64,000 nt of DNA from Abelmoschus esculentus. Taxonomy: Eukaryota > Streptophyta > Magnoliopsida > Malvales > Malvaceae. The DNA lies in the NCBI GenBank assembly GCA_035048815.1, contig JAUCBN010000038.1, forward strand, positions 15,624,501 to 15,688,500, in the 5' to 3' direction. The number at the start of each line of letters is the position of its first letter. Within the stretch, counting starts at the first letter, position 1. The notes below the pieces were generated by a model. It had not been told where the DNA came from. It was given only the letters and a program-made list of their open reading frames with translations, and ran no database searches. The position numbers and the translations under genes were made by a program. This document shows positions 23,829 through 35,574 of this stretch, piece after piece.

Positions 23829-23934
23829 GCTTCCGACATATTCCCCTTCGCCAAACAACATGAAGCTTCGGTGCATTATGGCTTCCACGATCTTTATATC
23901 GGAACAAAACCGGGCTCTGCTCAGCAAAAGTAGT
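23829..23934 (+). pseudogene. Phospholipase A1 (class-3 lipase) gene fragment
   Basis: Read in one frame, this stretch gives ASDIFPFAKQHEASVHYGF, then HDLYIGTKPG, then a stop. It matches residues near the end of exon 1 of the intact lipase at 41510 (ASDIFPTAREHNAKVHHGF, HDLYTGTRPD) at both the DNA and protein level. Only about 105 bp remain and the GFSLG active-site exon is absent. The fragment starts immediately after '...ttttcaaaaagggtagctaca', a sequence that also ends the Tat-like LTR at 54689. It is a dead relic. Confidence 0.85.
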
Positions 23935-24641
23935 GACAAGTACATATAGACATGTTTTCTTCTACCGACTTATATTAGAAGTTGTGATCCGATTTTATTT
24001 TTTATATTTTAATTCAAAAATTCATTGATATAACCCTAACCGTTGATCTTCTCTATCAAAATTTCATCCTTAATCGTTTTTCTGTTGATTTCAAACTTTG
24101 AGAATATAATACAAATTTCTCTCTTTTGTCTCTCATCTTTGTTCATCTATTTTGTTCTTATTCTTTACTTTATTCACAATACGTTATCAACACTCTAACG
24201 GAGGTATTTGTCATTTGAATCTTAAAGGAGTTATTGAAAAGAATTTGTTACTAGCATGAGTCAAAAATCAGTTCTTCTCCCTCTATTATATATTAATTAT
24301 CGATTATTTTTCTCTTTTGATCTTTAACTTAATTTTTAATTTTTGAAAAATCATTGATTATTTGGTGTTTGTGTAGTGATAAAGTAACTCAATTACTATG
24401 GTTCTAGTCGATAATTTGCGAAAAAGAATTTAATAAGATATTGATGACTAAATCTAACATATATTCAACTTAGCTTGGAAAATTCGATATGTTTTACTTA
24501 TTTATCTCGATATAGTGAATAATTAATTATTCTCAAATTAAGGGATGGTTGTTCAAAGCGTGAAATTATCATGCATTTAAAATACAATGACATATATAGG
24601 TAGTGTTTTGCATCTATTTAATTTGATATTTTTTTGTCTTT

Positions 24642-25193
24642 AGTTATGACCCATATTTATTTTGATAATGAAAGTTTATGTTTTTAATTATGTTTTAAGT
24701 ATTACATAATATTAGAATAAATATTGAACCTTTAATTAATTAATTATATATTCTCTGTTATGTTGGTTTAATCCGATTATATTGACTGGATATCCCGTTC
24801 TGTAAGGCTACTGGTCTCAAAGGATGTTCTTTTCAACGGACCTTGTGGACTGGTTTAACAATATCGTGTATGATGATTAAATTTTTGTTCCTTTTATTTA
24901 TTGTGTGTATATATATATATATTTTGATGATGAAAGTTATGACCAATATTTATTTTAATGATGAAAGTTTATGTTTTTAATTATGTTTTAAGTATTACAT
25001 AATATTGGAACAAATATTGAACCTTTAATTAATTAATTATTTTATTCTCTAATATGTTGGTTTAATCCGAGTATATTGGCTGGATATCCCGTTCTGCGAG
25101 ACTACTGGCCTCAAAGGATGTTTTTTTCAACGGACCTTGTAGACTGGTTTAACAATGTCGCGTATGATGATTAGATTTTTGTTCCTTGTATGT

Positions 25194-25262
<69 letters not shown>
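24642..25262 (+). repeat. 293-bp tandem duplication
   Basis: 24642-24934 and 24935-25262 are near copies ('agttatgac...tatttatttt...gaaagtttatg' through 'gactggtttaacaat'). The first copy of the block, at about 12510-12793, has this unit once. Confidence 0.8.
25198..25262. repeat. (TA)n microsatellite, 65 bp
   Basis: Uninterrupted TA dinucleotides. The site corresponds to the shorter run at 12771-12793 and a short run at about 24907-24922. Confidence 0.95.
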
Positions 25263-25263
<1 letters not shown>

Positions 25264-26058
25264 TAGATCTCAATTACTATATAATAGTATGAATGTTATA
25301 AAGTATATATTTGCTTAAAAGCAATTTTTTTTATGTCAAAAAACTCAACTATTGACTTCTCTCAAGTTCAAGTTACGAAAATCGTCTTGATCTAAGAATT
25401 TTTATGAGAGGTATTCCCTGAAGTAAATGCATGCATGATGCTTATTCCATGCAATTATTGGATTTATGTTATTCCTTGAATTCAATGCAAGCATGATGCT
25501 TATTCCATACGATTATTGAATTTATGATATTTCATGAAGTGAATGCAAGCATGATGTTTATTCAATGCGATTATTGATTTTTTTCATTCATTGAAGTAAA
25601 TGCAAACACGATAATTCACTATATGATTAGTGAATAAAACTCAGTTATGTGTTAGAATATCATTGGTGAGGATATGTTAGAAAAATATACTTCACTTTTC
25701 ACACATTAATGTTGTTTTATAGACACAATATCGTGAAAATATTTTAAATACCTATTAGTCTTAGCTCCTTCCCTGAAGTGAATGTGATATTTTATAGGAG
25801 AAATAATAAATGTCACATTAGTAATTGTGGTCGCGATTGAGGTCATAAAATAGCCATGAATAAGACGATTCTTTTGAGAAAACTTATATCCACTAGAAGT
25901 GGAATTATAAGGATGACAAGAATAATAGAGATCATATCAAAATCTTTATGTTATCAATGCGATGATACAAACATTGGTATTGTACTTGTTAAACGCTGAA
26001 ATATTATGGACTTTATTCATAATCATGAATGATAAATGAAATAAAATATGAAAAGATT

Positions 26059-27572
26059 TATAATCATCGGAATTCGTCCGGGGATCGCCACCAATCTTTT
26101 TTACGGTGCGAATTGGAACACCAAATATTGAGTCTGTGAACTAGAACTGGATCCGTGAGTCTGTTACGTGTAGGGAAGGGTGAGCACCCCTACAACACCC
26201 AAAATTGGTACCTGTCGGTTACAAAATATTTTATACGATCAAAAGTATAAACTCGGTATCGAATCTGTAATAAAACGGTTAGTAAACATTTAATAATAAA
26301 AAAATATATAATGATGATGATAATAATATGAAAATAATTTTTAAAATTCCAGGGACTAATCTGCAAAATAATAAACATTGGAGGGTTAAAAATAATATAT
26401 AATAAGGGTAAAATTGAATGAAAATAAAAAATAAGGCTTAATTATGTAAAACCAGTGGCTAAAATGGAAGGAGGTGCAAACTGGGAGGCCAAAACACAGG
26501 CGCGCTGAGGGTTTAGGGACTGCTCTTGCAATTATCCCTCATTTTCGGGTTATGCGCGGGTACGGGTCAAACATTCGGGTCGGATCCGATTCTAGAGCCT
26601 CAAAACGGTACCGTTTTGGGCCAAAAGGATCGGTACCAAAACGGTACCGTTTTGGGCCAAAAGGATCGGTACCAAAACGGTGCCGTTTTGATTTGGTTAC
26701 AAAAGCCCTTTTATGTGTATTTTACTTTATTTGCTTCTTCTCTCAAAGATGAAGCACACAAGGCTTCAGAGCTTTTTGCTTCGTTCGAAGCTCAAGTGGA
26801 TGTTGGGTTCACCGGCCGCCGTGCACCGTCGCCTGCTGTCGCGCCGGAGACTGGAAGTTGGAAAGTTAGCACCTTTTCGATGTGTTTCGAGGTACTGAAC
26901 CCAGATATGAGCCCGATATCGCGAAAATGGCTATGAATCGAAGTACATCTAAAGAGATAAGTGTTTGAAACTCAAACTCCTTTTTTACCTTTTTCTCTTC
27001 TGATTTAGTTTCCGATTTGGCTCTCCTCTCTCTATTCTTTGTGTTCGAATGGTGATTGTTTGTTGTGGATTTTTCTTGTTTCGAATATTGTTTCAAAAGG
27101 GGTATTTTTTTCATTTGATTCCTGGTGGTCGGTTCGTCCCCGATTACATTTGTTTGAATAGGTATTTATACCCATTTTTTACAACATATTATATTGCGAA
27201 AATTGGAAATCTATCCTATTTCTGATATGAAAAACTAGTATTAATGATGTTTATCTTCTTATTTTGCAGGCGAAATGACGAGGGCGGTGAGCGGTGGGCG
27301 GCCATTCGAGCAAATAGGAGCGCGCGTGACCACCACGCGTACTGATCTGGAAGTGCAATGGTCAAAGGCGGTGCCGGGCATGGTGGCTAGGGTTAGGGTT
27401 ATCTGAGAGGAATAATTATTTAGGGTTTAGTTTAGTTTTGGGTTAGTGGATATGGGTTTGATTGTGGGTTATGGGTGGATATTGGTAATGGGCCCGAGTT
27501 TTATGTATGGGTTTGGTGTGGATTTTGTATTGTTTTTGGATTGGATATATTAAATGTAAATGGGTTATTACA
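26059..27572 (-). mobile_element. Solo LTR of a Tat/Ogre-like gypsy element, 5-bp target duplication
   Basis: On the minus strand the element starts TGTAATAACCC (27572) and ends CCGATGATTATA (26059). It is bracketed by AGATT at 26054-26058 and 27573-27577. Its 3' portion (minus strand, 26230-26060) matches the LTR end at 60398-60531, which is followed there by a genuine primer site. The related block at 13591 has a single uninterrupted AGATT. No internal element sequence is present, so it is a solo LTR left by LTR-LTR recombination. Its middle is unusually GC-rich for the window (26780-26870, 27270-27400). Confidence 0.88.
26601..26690. repeat. 36-bp palindromic tandem repeat inside the solo LTR
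   Basis: There are two and a half units: 26601-26636, 26637-26672 and 26673-26690. Each contains the perfect 18-bp palindrome CAAAACGGTACCGTTTTG, with a single change to GGTGCC in the last. Confidence 0.9.
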
Positions 27573-30500
27573 AGATTTTCGATGAAAATAATTATGGCGT
27601 TGTTGATCCAACTCAATCGGATATTGTTAATTTTTTCATAATCCTTAAAGGTAATAATTCGCTATTTATTTTATTTTCCTTATAATCTTTAAAGGGAATA
27701 ATTGATCTTTTATTTATTTTTTATGTTAATTTATTTTTATTTACTATTTATTTATGTTAATTTATTTTACATATTATTTATTTATGCTTTATGTTAATTT
27801 TTCTTTTCAAGAACATGATTATTTTAGAATAAAATATGCAATAAATCATGGTGATTTATGCTTAGCAGACAGTGCAAGTACTCATACTATACTTAAGTAT
27901 AAGAAATATTTTCTAATTTAAATACAAGGTCAAATATGACTACTATTTCTCAAAATAGTAAAATATCAATGCTTCGGAAGATTTCTTCAGAGTTTATTTT
28001 TCTATTCCCTGAAGCGAATGGTACAAAGCACATATTTTTCATTTCCCGTAGTGAATGAAATAAAACACATATTAAAAGTGCATAATTATCCATATTTTCT
28101 CATTTTAAATGCAAGAGAATAATGTGAGTACTATATCCGGAAGTATTAATATCAAAGAAGACTCTCATTGAGCAAATATGTTATTACAAATGGAACTTTA
28201 TTCCATATTTACAACGAATTATACCCGTCAAAGTCGCAAAGAGACTTATTGAGTTTTAAAGATATTTGCAAAAATATATTGAGAATATTAGTCAAAAGGA
28301 TGTTGACTATCTCAATATTATGAGTATAACTTAAGACAATAAGAAAATTTTTAACAAAATTACACGCATTGTCATCCATATTGTACTACAAATGAATTAG
28401 TACAAATTAAAGCTCATGTTATTGTAAACTAGATGTTTACTGATAATTTTATTTGGCATGATCGGTTATCTCATCTCGATTCAATTATGATGTGAAAATT
28501 TGTTAACACTTTTTCATGTGGTCATTTATTGAAGAACTAAATTTTTTTAAAGGTAATTATTTTTTTCATGTGATACTTGCTATAAAAGCAATCTGATTAT
28601 TTAATTGTCATCAACTAAGATAGAGTGTAAATCTATTAATTTTCTAGAACGGATACAATGTGATATATGTGAGCACATACACCTTTCTTATAGTCTATCT
28701 AGATATTTTATGATTTTAATCGATGCATCGACTAGAATGGTCATATGTATACTTGTTATTAACCTGCAACTAGGTGTTTATGAGGCTACTTGCTTAGTTG
28801 ATAAAATTATGAGCTTATTTTCCATATTATTTTTTAAAGACAATCAGTCTTAAAAATATTGATTGCAATTTTACATATAGTATCATTAATTCGCATCAAG
28901 CCAGCAAATGATCATAAGTTCTCCTCATTACAAATGGTTTTTGGTCAGTAACCAAATATTTCTCATCTTAGAGATTTTTGGTGTGCGATATATGTTCTAA
29001 TTGCTCCACCACAACACACAAAGATGAGTTCTGTTGGGAATATATGTCAGATTTAAATTTCCCTTGATAATTAAATATCTTGAGCTTCTGATGGGGAATT
29101 TATTTACAACTTGATTTACTGACTATCATTTTAATAAGTCTGTTTACTCAACATTAGGAGGAGAAAATAAAATAGCTAAAAAAAGAAATAAGTTAGAATG
29201 AATTATCATCTTCTTAGTTTGATCCACATATTCAACAATATGAACTATAAGTTCAAAAGATAATTCATTTAGCAAATCAAATATCAGCTATGAATGCTCC
29301 GATTAAATTTGATGTCCTAGAAGGATAAACACGTACGCTTGTAGCAAATCAAATATCAACTATGATGCTCCGATTAAATATCAGCTATAAATTATCATTT
29401 ATCATTCCAACTTACGCTTGTAGCGTGATAGACATGTAGGTTCTAAAGATAAAAGTCCTCGAAAAAAGAAAAAGGAGTTATATTTTATGATGGTCTGATC
29501 GAAGAATCAACATATTATGAAAATCTCTGAAACAGATTAAAAGGTCTCAAAGAGAGACATTGATATGACTCAGGTATCTGATAATAAAGATATCTTAATA
29601 GATTATATCATGTCTGATAATAAGTGGAGTTAAAATAAAATCGACGTCGATAATATTTTTGCATGCAATATAGCACTAGAGATTTTATTTGATGTTGTTG
29701 ATCATGAATCATTGTCAATTGGGCAATATAAACAAATAAATGATTGGCCAACATGGAAAGAGACAATTGAGGCAAAACTAAAATTTCTTTCGAAAAGAGA
29801 AGTACTTGGGCCTATAGTTTGTATATTGAAATGTGTAAATCTCGTGGATATAAATGAGAAAAAGAAATCAAAAGGGAAAATCACGAGATATAAGCTTATT
29901 TGGTTTCACAAGAATTTTCATAAAGATATGAAATTGATTATGAGAAAAATATATTCCTCGATTGTGGATGCAACTAATTTTAGATTTTGATCAGTCTGAC
30001 AATAAATAAAATTACTCAGTTTCCGCCTAATGGATGTTGTTACATCCTACTTGTATGGGCTTTTTGATAGTAATATTTACATGAAACTTCCGAAAAGGTT
30101 AGATTACCTAAAGCGGATAATTCAAGTTCTCGAGAACATTATTCAATCATATTGAATATATCTTTTTATGACTTGAAATAATTTAGGTGTATTTGGTATA
30201 ATCGCCTCATTGAATACTTATTAGCAGAATGTTATATTAACTATTTAATTTCCTCGAGCATTTTTATTAAAAGGTTCAACTCTAAATTTGTTATTGTTGT
30301 ATATGTCGATGATTTAAATATCATTGAGACTCATGGAGAGATCTCCTTAACAATAGAATTCTTGTTCATCAATAGGCATACAGATAAAAAAATATTTAAA
30401 GAGACTTTACATGCATAACGCATATCCATTGATCATTCTTATGATTGCTAAGTCTCATAATGTAAACAAAGTTTCATTTTGCCTTAAGAAAAGAGTGATG

Positions 30501-31010
30501 ATATTCTTGGTCTAAAAGTAACATTTATAAATTAATTAATCTAGAAGTATCGTATCTTAGCTGGTCAATGAATATTATTTAAGTAGTACAAGACCATTAC
30601 CTTTAAATAATTACTATGCTTGAGGCAAAACAAAAATGTGTTTGACTAAATATATCCAGAAGATATGTGAATTACTTTTACAAGATAAGATGCAAGCTAT
30701 TTTTTGTAGAGATAATGCAAAATTTTTATCTCAAGGTGGATACATCAAATGTGATAAAACAAAACATATTTTTTTTAAGTTTTATCCCTCATGATCTTCA
30801 AAAGAATAATATTCTATGAATCATTTCAAGCAATAATTTGGAAGATTTATCCACTAGTACATAATCTACTTCAATATTTGAAGCTTGTATTTAATATTGC
30901 ATTATGGAGATTCAAATATCTTATGTGATACTTTCATGAGGGAGACTAAATACGCGTTGCACTCATTTTTCCTTTAATCGAAGTTTTGTCCCATTGGGAG
31001 TAAATACGCG
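27573..31010 (+). pseudogene. Decayed Ty1-copia pol (continuation of B2)
   Basis: Domains appear in copia order in broken frames. Protease: DLCLADSASTHTIL at about 27862-27905. GAG-pre-integrase: FIWHDRLSHLDSIMM at about 28450-28495. Integrase core: RYFMILIDASTRMV at about 28705-28745. Integrase C-terminal region to about 29340. Reverse transcriptase: NDWPTWKETIEAKLKFL at about 29740-29790, then MDVVTSYLYGLFDSNIYMKL at about 30030-30092. RNase H traces run to about 30980. The pol order protease-integrase-reverse transcriptase is diagnostic of copia. Every domain has stops. No matching 3' LTR was identified. Confidence 0.82.
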
Positions 31011-31099
31011 TTGCACCCTCTTTCTTTTTATACTATTTAAATTTCATTACTATTAACTTTTGAGATTTAGAAATATGTATTTGACAATTACGACGCTTG

Positions 31100-31330
31100 T
31101 TACACGTAAATTCATACGCAATTGTAGTGCAAGTATACATTGCGTCAAGTTATAATATATAAGATATCATCTCCACGGGAATCAACGTTACTGTCGCAAT
31201 TTATTCTTCCTACACAGAGAAAATAAAAATAAAACAAGTAATTGGTTTTGATTGTTGGATTTAAACGACTAAAATTAAATAAAGCAATTAAAGTAAAGAG
31301 TTGAAAAATAAATGGTAAAAGATATACTAG
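31100..31330. repeat. Fragment of an Athila-type LTR
   Basis: 'acgcaattgtagtgcaagt ... atatcatctccacgggaatcaacgtta ... ttaaacgactaaaattaaataaag' follows the same course as the start of the LTR at 46075 ('gcgcaactgtgcagtgta ... tatcgtctccacagggattgata ... taactaaataattaaataa'). Only the first 230 bp or so remains. Confidence 0.6.
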
Positions 31331-32306
31331 ATTAAATTGTATCTTAAATTAAACCCGTAAACCTTAAAATAATTAAACTTGCACAACTTTAATTTATATA
31401 ATCTATACATAACTCTAAATTCTTTATCTATAAAACATAAAACTCAAAATTTTAAGCCTAAAACATAACCCTTGAATCTTGAACACAAAATTAAACACTA
31501 AAATAGAAAAACTTGGTCCATGTGTTTGAAAACATATAATTGAGATTATTTGGAGAAAGTATGTGTGTGAGAGCATATATAAATCAGTGTACCTACCTAA
31601 ATTTAGGAGAAATTTTACTCAAATATAGTTTTAGGGGATTTTTTTCTAAAACATAGGCTTTTTTATTTTAATTTTTGAAATAATGTATTTGTTACGTTAT
31701 TTTAGAAGGTGGATTCAGTTGAATAGCGTTTTTTCATTTGTATCTCAAAAAATATTTAAAGTCGGACCGGACCTTCTTAAATCAACCTTTAGTTTTTTTT
31801 TTTAAATCTACTGTTTAAATTTGGATTCAACTCTAACTTTTAAGGTACTGTAATAAATACAATATCTAGAGAAATAAAATGGGAAGAAAAGTATTTTAGT
31901 AAAAAAGCAAAGCAATGTTTATGGATTTCCTTCCTAATTTGGTAGGAGTATTAGGGTTTCTATTTTTTTATGTTGCAAAAATGTGAAAAATGTTTCGAAT
32001 GAAACTATCATAAAATTGATATAAAATATATTTTAAATATTAGTTTAATAGCTCAATTCTCTTAAAATATTTACTTAACTCATCGTATTTGAATTATAAA
32101 AATCTAACTCATCATCCTAAAATATGTAATTACTAATTTTGTCCTCTCTTTTTAATTTATTATTTATTTTTATTAGTTTGTTACTATTATTTTATTTTTT
32201 GTTTATTATTAGTTGTATTATTATTATTATTATTATTAATAAAATAAATATAAAAAACTAAACAAAATAATAGATTAAATATTAACCCATTTTGTTTTAA
32301 TATCAT
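31331..32306. other. AT-rich spacer
   Basis: No gene recognised. Contains a (TTA)n microsatellite at about 32216-32240. The rest is low-complexity A/T sequence. Confidence 0.4.
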
Positions 32307-32740
32307 TAGGGGTGAGCAAAACTCGACTCGACTCGAAAAAATCGAATAATTCGACTCGACTTGAGGCGAAAATACTCGACTCGTTTTGATTCGACTCGAA
32401 ATTTTATAGACTCGACTCGACTCAACTCGAAAAAATTTAAATAAAGTTTGAGTTGTAAAATAAAATTTTGAATAACTCGAAATTTTTAGTAATTAAAGGA
32501 TTAATTTTTAAGTTTGAGATGAATCTCTCAATTTTTTATGAGATATAAACATTGATAAATAAAAAAAATAAAGAAATATTGTTATATATGAATATATATA
32601 TATACATATCTTATATGATTTTAGAAAGTCGTTTAAATTGGAATCAAATCATACTATAATATGATAAATAATTATAATTAAATATTTATATAGGAACTCA
32701 AAAACTCGACTCGATTCGACTCAACTCGAGCCGAAAAAAA
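32307..32740. mobile_element. hAT-type MITE remnant rich in CTCGA motifs
   Basis: The left terminus TAGGGGTGAGCAAAACTCGA is followed by dense 'gactcgactcgaaaaaa' repeats to about 32470. A second cluster ('actcgactcgattcgactcaactcgag') lies at 32703-32730. A 5'-TAGGGGTG terminus with GC-containing subterminal repeats is shared with the hAT element at 43677. The right terminus is not recognisable, so the copy is truncated. Confidence 0.6.
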
Positions 32741-33300
32741 TTCAAAGTCTTAGGGTTTAGGGGTTATGTTTTAGGATTTAAGGTTTAAGGTTTAGGGTTT
32801 AGAAAAAATAATTAAAAAAAATTAAACAATAAAGAGAAAGATAACATGAAAAATCTTTGGTAATATTTTTTCCTTTCTTAAATCAAAGTCATTAAAGTTG
32901 TTGATTTGGATGATGCTTATATGTGAATATGATATAGAAAAAATATATTATGTGTCTTAATTTAATTGGTTGGAACCATATCTTAGATGGTAAAACGAGT
33001 TCATGTAATAATTTCTCCAATATTACATATTCCATGACCCAAAAATACTTTAATTTACTGCTACTCCGTAATCAACCTGAAAACCTTAATTTAAGTAATT
33101 TAATATGATCTAATTCCTTTTGCATCCACCTAAATTTGATTTGGATCATATCCGATCAAACGGTCCATATTAAAAAATGAAAGTCCCTTCATATGCCTTC
33201 ATATGCATGTGTATATCAACGCGGGGCCGCTCTTCTTCGCACTCGTCTAACGAATCTTAATGCACTAGAACTTTAAATTAGGTGATAATAAATAATCGAA
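32741..33300. other. Spacer with degenerate telomere-like tract
   Basis: 'tagggtttaggggttatgttttagg...aggtttagggttt' at 32748-32803 resembles degenerate TTTAGGG units. No gene is seen. Confidence 0.5.
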
Positions 33301-33302
33301 TA

Positions 33303-33560
33303 CTCCCTCTGTCTCATAAATAATGTCCTTTATTAATTTTTTAAAAGTCAAATTTTTTAAATTTTGACTATAATTATATTAAATATTTTAAATAATTAAA
33401 TTTTATAAATTATATATCTAAAATCTACTTGATTAGAAGTTTTTAAAATATATTTTTTTATATTTTTATCAATAATAAATTTTAAATAATCAAGAGTCAA
33501 AATTAAAAAAGTTTGACCTAAAGAAGTCAATAAAAGACAATATTTATGGGACAGATAAAG
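33303..33560. mobile_element. Stowaway-type (Tc1/mariner) MITE
   Basis: The termini CTCCCTCTGTCTCATAAATA and the complement of TATTTATGGGACAGATAAAG are flanked by TA on both sides (33301-33302, 33561-33562). The length of 258 bp, the CTCCCTC start and the TA target are typical of Stowaway. No coding sequence. Confidence 0.85.
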
Positions 33561-33599
33561 TATTAATTTGCGATTTAGTACCGACAATGATATAATAAA

Positions 33600-34200
33600 A
33601 TTGGGTGTTGTTTACACATGAATTTTTAATTAAGTAATATTCGAATAACAAATATAGAATGTTAGAAGCTTTTAGATTAGGGACTTAAAAATTATAAGAC
33701 AATAAAACATCATGCATAATCCTTTCGGTATAGGCAATGTTCTCCTGAAATATAAATAGGGGTAACCTGATGAAACTGGGTGTCTCTACTTTATATTCGA
33801 ATCAGGAGAATATTTTCTACATGGATTAGATATTTCTATTTTGACTTTAAGCTCGATTAATAATTGAAGAACAAAATTTATTTGAATTGTCATTAATTAA
33901 ATTGCCAAATATACCCTAGAAAGTTCAAAGTACCGATATCAGACGCTCATAAGGATCTTTCTTATGCGTATAACCAACTCCCTAACTTAAATTTTAAAAA
34001 TCGAATCTCTAGTTTGTTTTTATGGTTTTCGACTTACCAAAGTGATTGGTGACGACTCTAAATTATTTTTAAATCAAATAAAGGCTAAAAATAATTTTTT
34101 TCTCAATTAATTAACATGAGTTTTAAAATTAATATTAATTTTTATAATTAATTAATACGACCTTACCATAAATCGAGTCTGTAACTTTATTTTGGATTTT
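33600..34200 (+). repeat. Diverged third copy of repeat A1
   Basis: It follows about 310-1600 of A1 with the MITE missing: 'ttgtttacacatgaattttta', 'ggacttaaaaattataagac', 'caaagtaccgatatcagacgct', 'accaaagtgattggtgacgactct'. It keeps the intact target TATTTTCTA of the Mutator-type MITE at 33811-33819. Confidence 0.72.
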
Positions 34201-34330
34201 ATTTTGAGTTGGTTGATATATTTTAAATGGAGCTCCGGTTACTATTTTATAAATATTTTTATTTTATTTTATTTTAATCTACGCGGATTTATGAATTAAA
34301 TAATACGAACTGCTTTGTGTTATGCTTTAA

Positions 34331-35095
34331 TCTCATTGCTTTATGAAAGGTCTAAAATGACCTTACTACTCAAAGCATCGATAATTAAATTAATTTTTTC
34401 TATATGATACTCAATCACACAATTATAATCCTCGAAAAGTTTAAACTAACGATATTGTCTTATATTAAGCTCTTTTTATGTAAGGATATACTTCATATTT
34501 GATATATAATTTTACTCCCCCTATGCATGAGGAGAAAAGTAACTAGATGCGTGTGAACAAATATAATTAGTATACCTAACACAAAAGTTAGGATTATTCG
34601 GGTTACCATCTTCAAAAAAAGATGGAGTGCGGGTAAATAATTGTATAAATTTAAAAAATTATATATTAAATTTTATTTAATATTTATTCAACTTAAATTT
34701 ATAAAATTATAATTTGATTATTTATATGTTTTAAACTTATCATGCAAAGCGATAAAAGACCATTTGTGCGATGTTTTCAATTATATTTCTGTTTATGTTT
34801 GTTTTTTCTTTTTATTTGGAGTTAATCATATCGTACGTTTTTAAATTATGATTCTCGTTTTAAATTGATATTTAAATTTTTCAATATTCTAGTTTTCTCT
34901 TAAACTATAACTGGCATTCTAAATTAGTCCTCAAACTTTTAAATGATCAAATTTCATCTTTAAATTATAACTCTCGTTTTAAATTGATATCAAACTTTTG
35001 ACTTGTGTGAGATCAATTTTCCTCAAAATATTGTTTGTCACACTATGTTATTAAACAATACATATCAATGGTTATATGAAAATTAATAATTAGGT
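34331..35095 (+). repeat. Repeat R, copy 1
   Basis: First of three related blocks (34331, 35575, 39265). It contains 'gataaaagaccatttgtgcgatgttttcaattatatttctgtttatg' at about 34751-34800, which resembles the region just downstream of the lipase gene (43146-43200). No protein is readable. Confidence 0.7.
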
Positions 35096-35574
35096 AAACT
35101 ACTGCGTTAGTCACTTTCGTTTATCCCAGTACACTTTTAGTCACTGATTTTGAAAAACGACCAGTAAGGTGACTATCGTTTTTGGGTGTAAAGTTTTGGT
35201 CACTCCAACGTTACGTGCCATTAAATATCGACGAAAAGATGATCCGACACAATAAAAATGATAAAGTACTTAAATAGTCCTTAAACTATTATTATTCTTT
35301 TGTTTCATCTTTAATTTGACTCTAAAATTTTTAAAATCTTACATTTTTATCATCTTCTCCCAAAAAACTCAACCCTTATCTCAAACCTCAAATCCTCACC
35401 CAAATAACATTGAAATTATGTTTTGGTCTATCTTGTGCTTGTGGTCATGGCTACCCTAATCAGATCATACAATCGATGTCCCTAATCAAACCATAGCAGT
35501 TTCATATGATACTCAATCGATGGCATAAATCCATAGCAGTTGGAGCCTTGGACCACTTCTTCAAGATCTCCAAA
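35096..35574. other. Terminus of an unidentified MITE plus unique sequence
   Basis: 'aggtaaactactgcgttagtcactttcg ... ttagtcactgattttgaaaaacg ... ttggtcactccaacgttacg' (35093-35210) has the look of the end of a widespread plant MITE family, but no opposite end was found. 35400-35574 is unique non-coding sequence. Confidence 0.4.

Larger units (their letters stand above)
22100..26058 (+). repeat. Repeat B2: second copy of A2 (copia 5' region and gag), with insertions
   Basis: Aligns with 11450-13600. Compared with copy 1 it gained about 1.5 kb at 22660-24145 (a TIR element, LTR debris and a lipase gene fragment), a 293-bp tandem duplication (24642-25262) and a longer TA run. The tandem Gag units recur at 25413-25620 and the zinc-knuckle remnant at 25950-25990. 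After the solo LTR at 26059-27572 the copia element continues at 27573. Confidence 0.75.

Noticed and set aside
26474..26936. Open frames of 92 and 136 codons overlapping the palindromic repeats
   Set aside because: They lie within a solo LTR, contain the tandem 36-bp repeat, and show no recognisable protein. The openness follows from local GC-richness.
32748..32803. Possible interstitial telomere (TTTAGGG-like) sequence, also at 4840-4990 and 41000-41350
   Set aside because: Units are too degenerate and irregular to call a telomeric array. Such 'aggatttaaggttta' text is common in AT-rich plant spacer.
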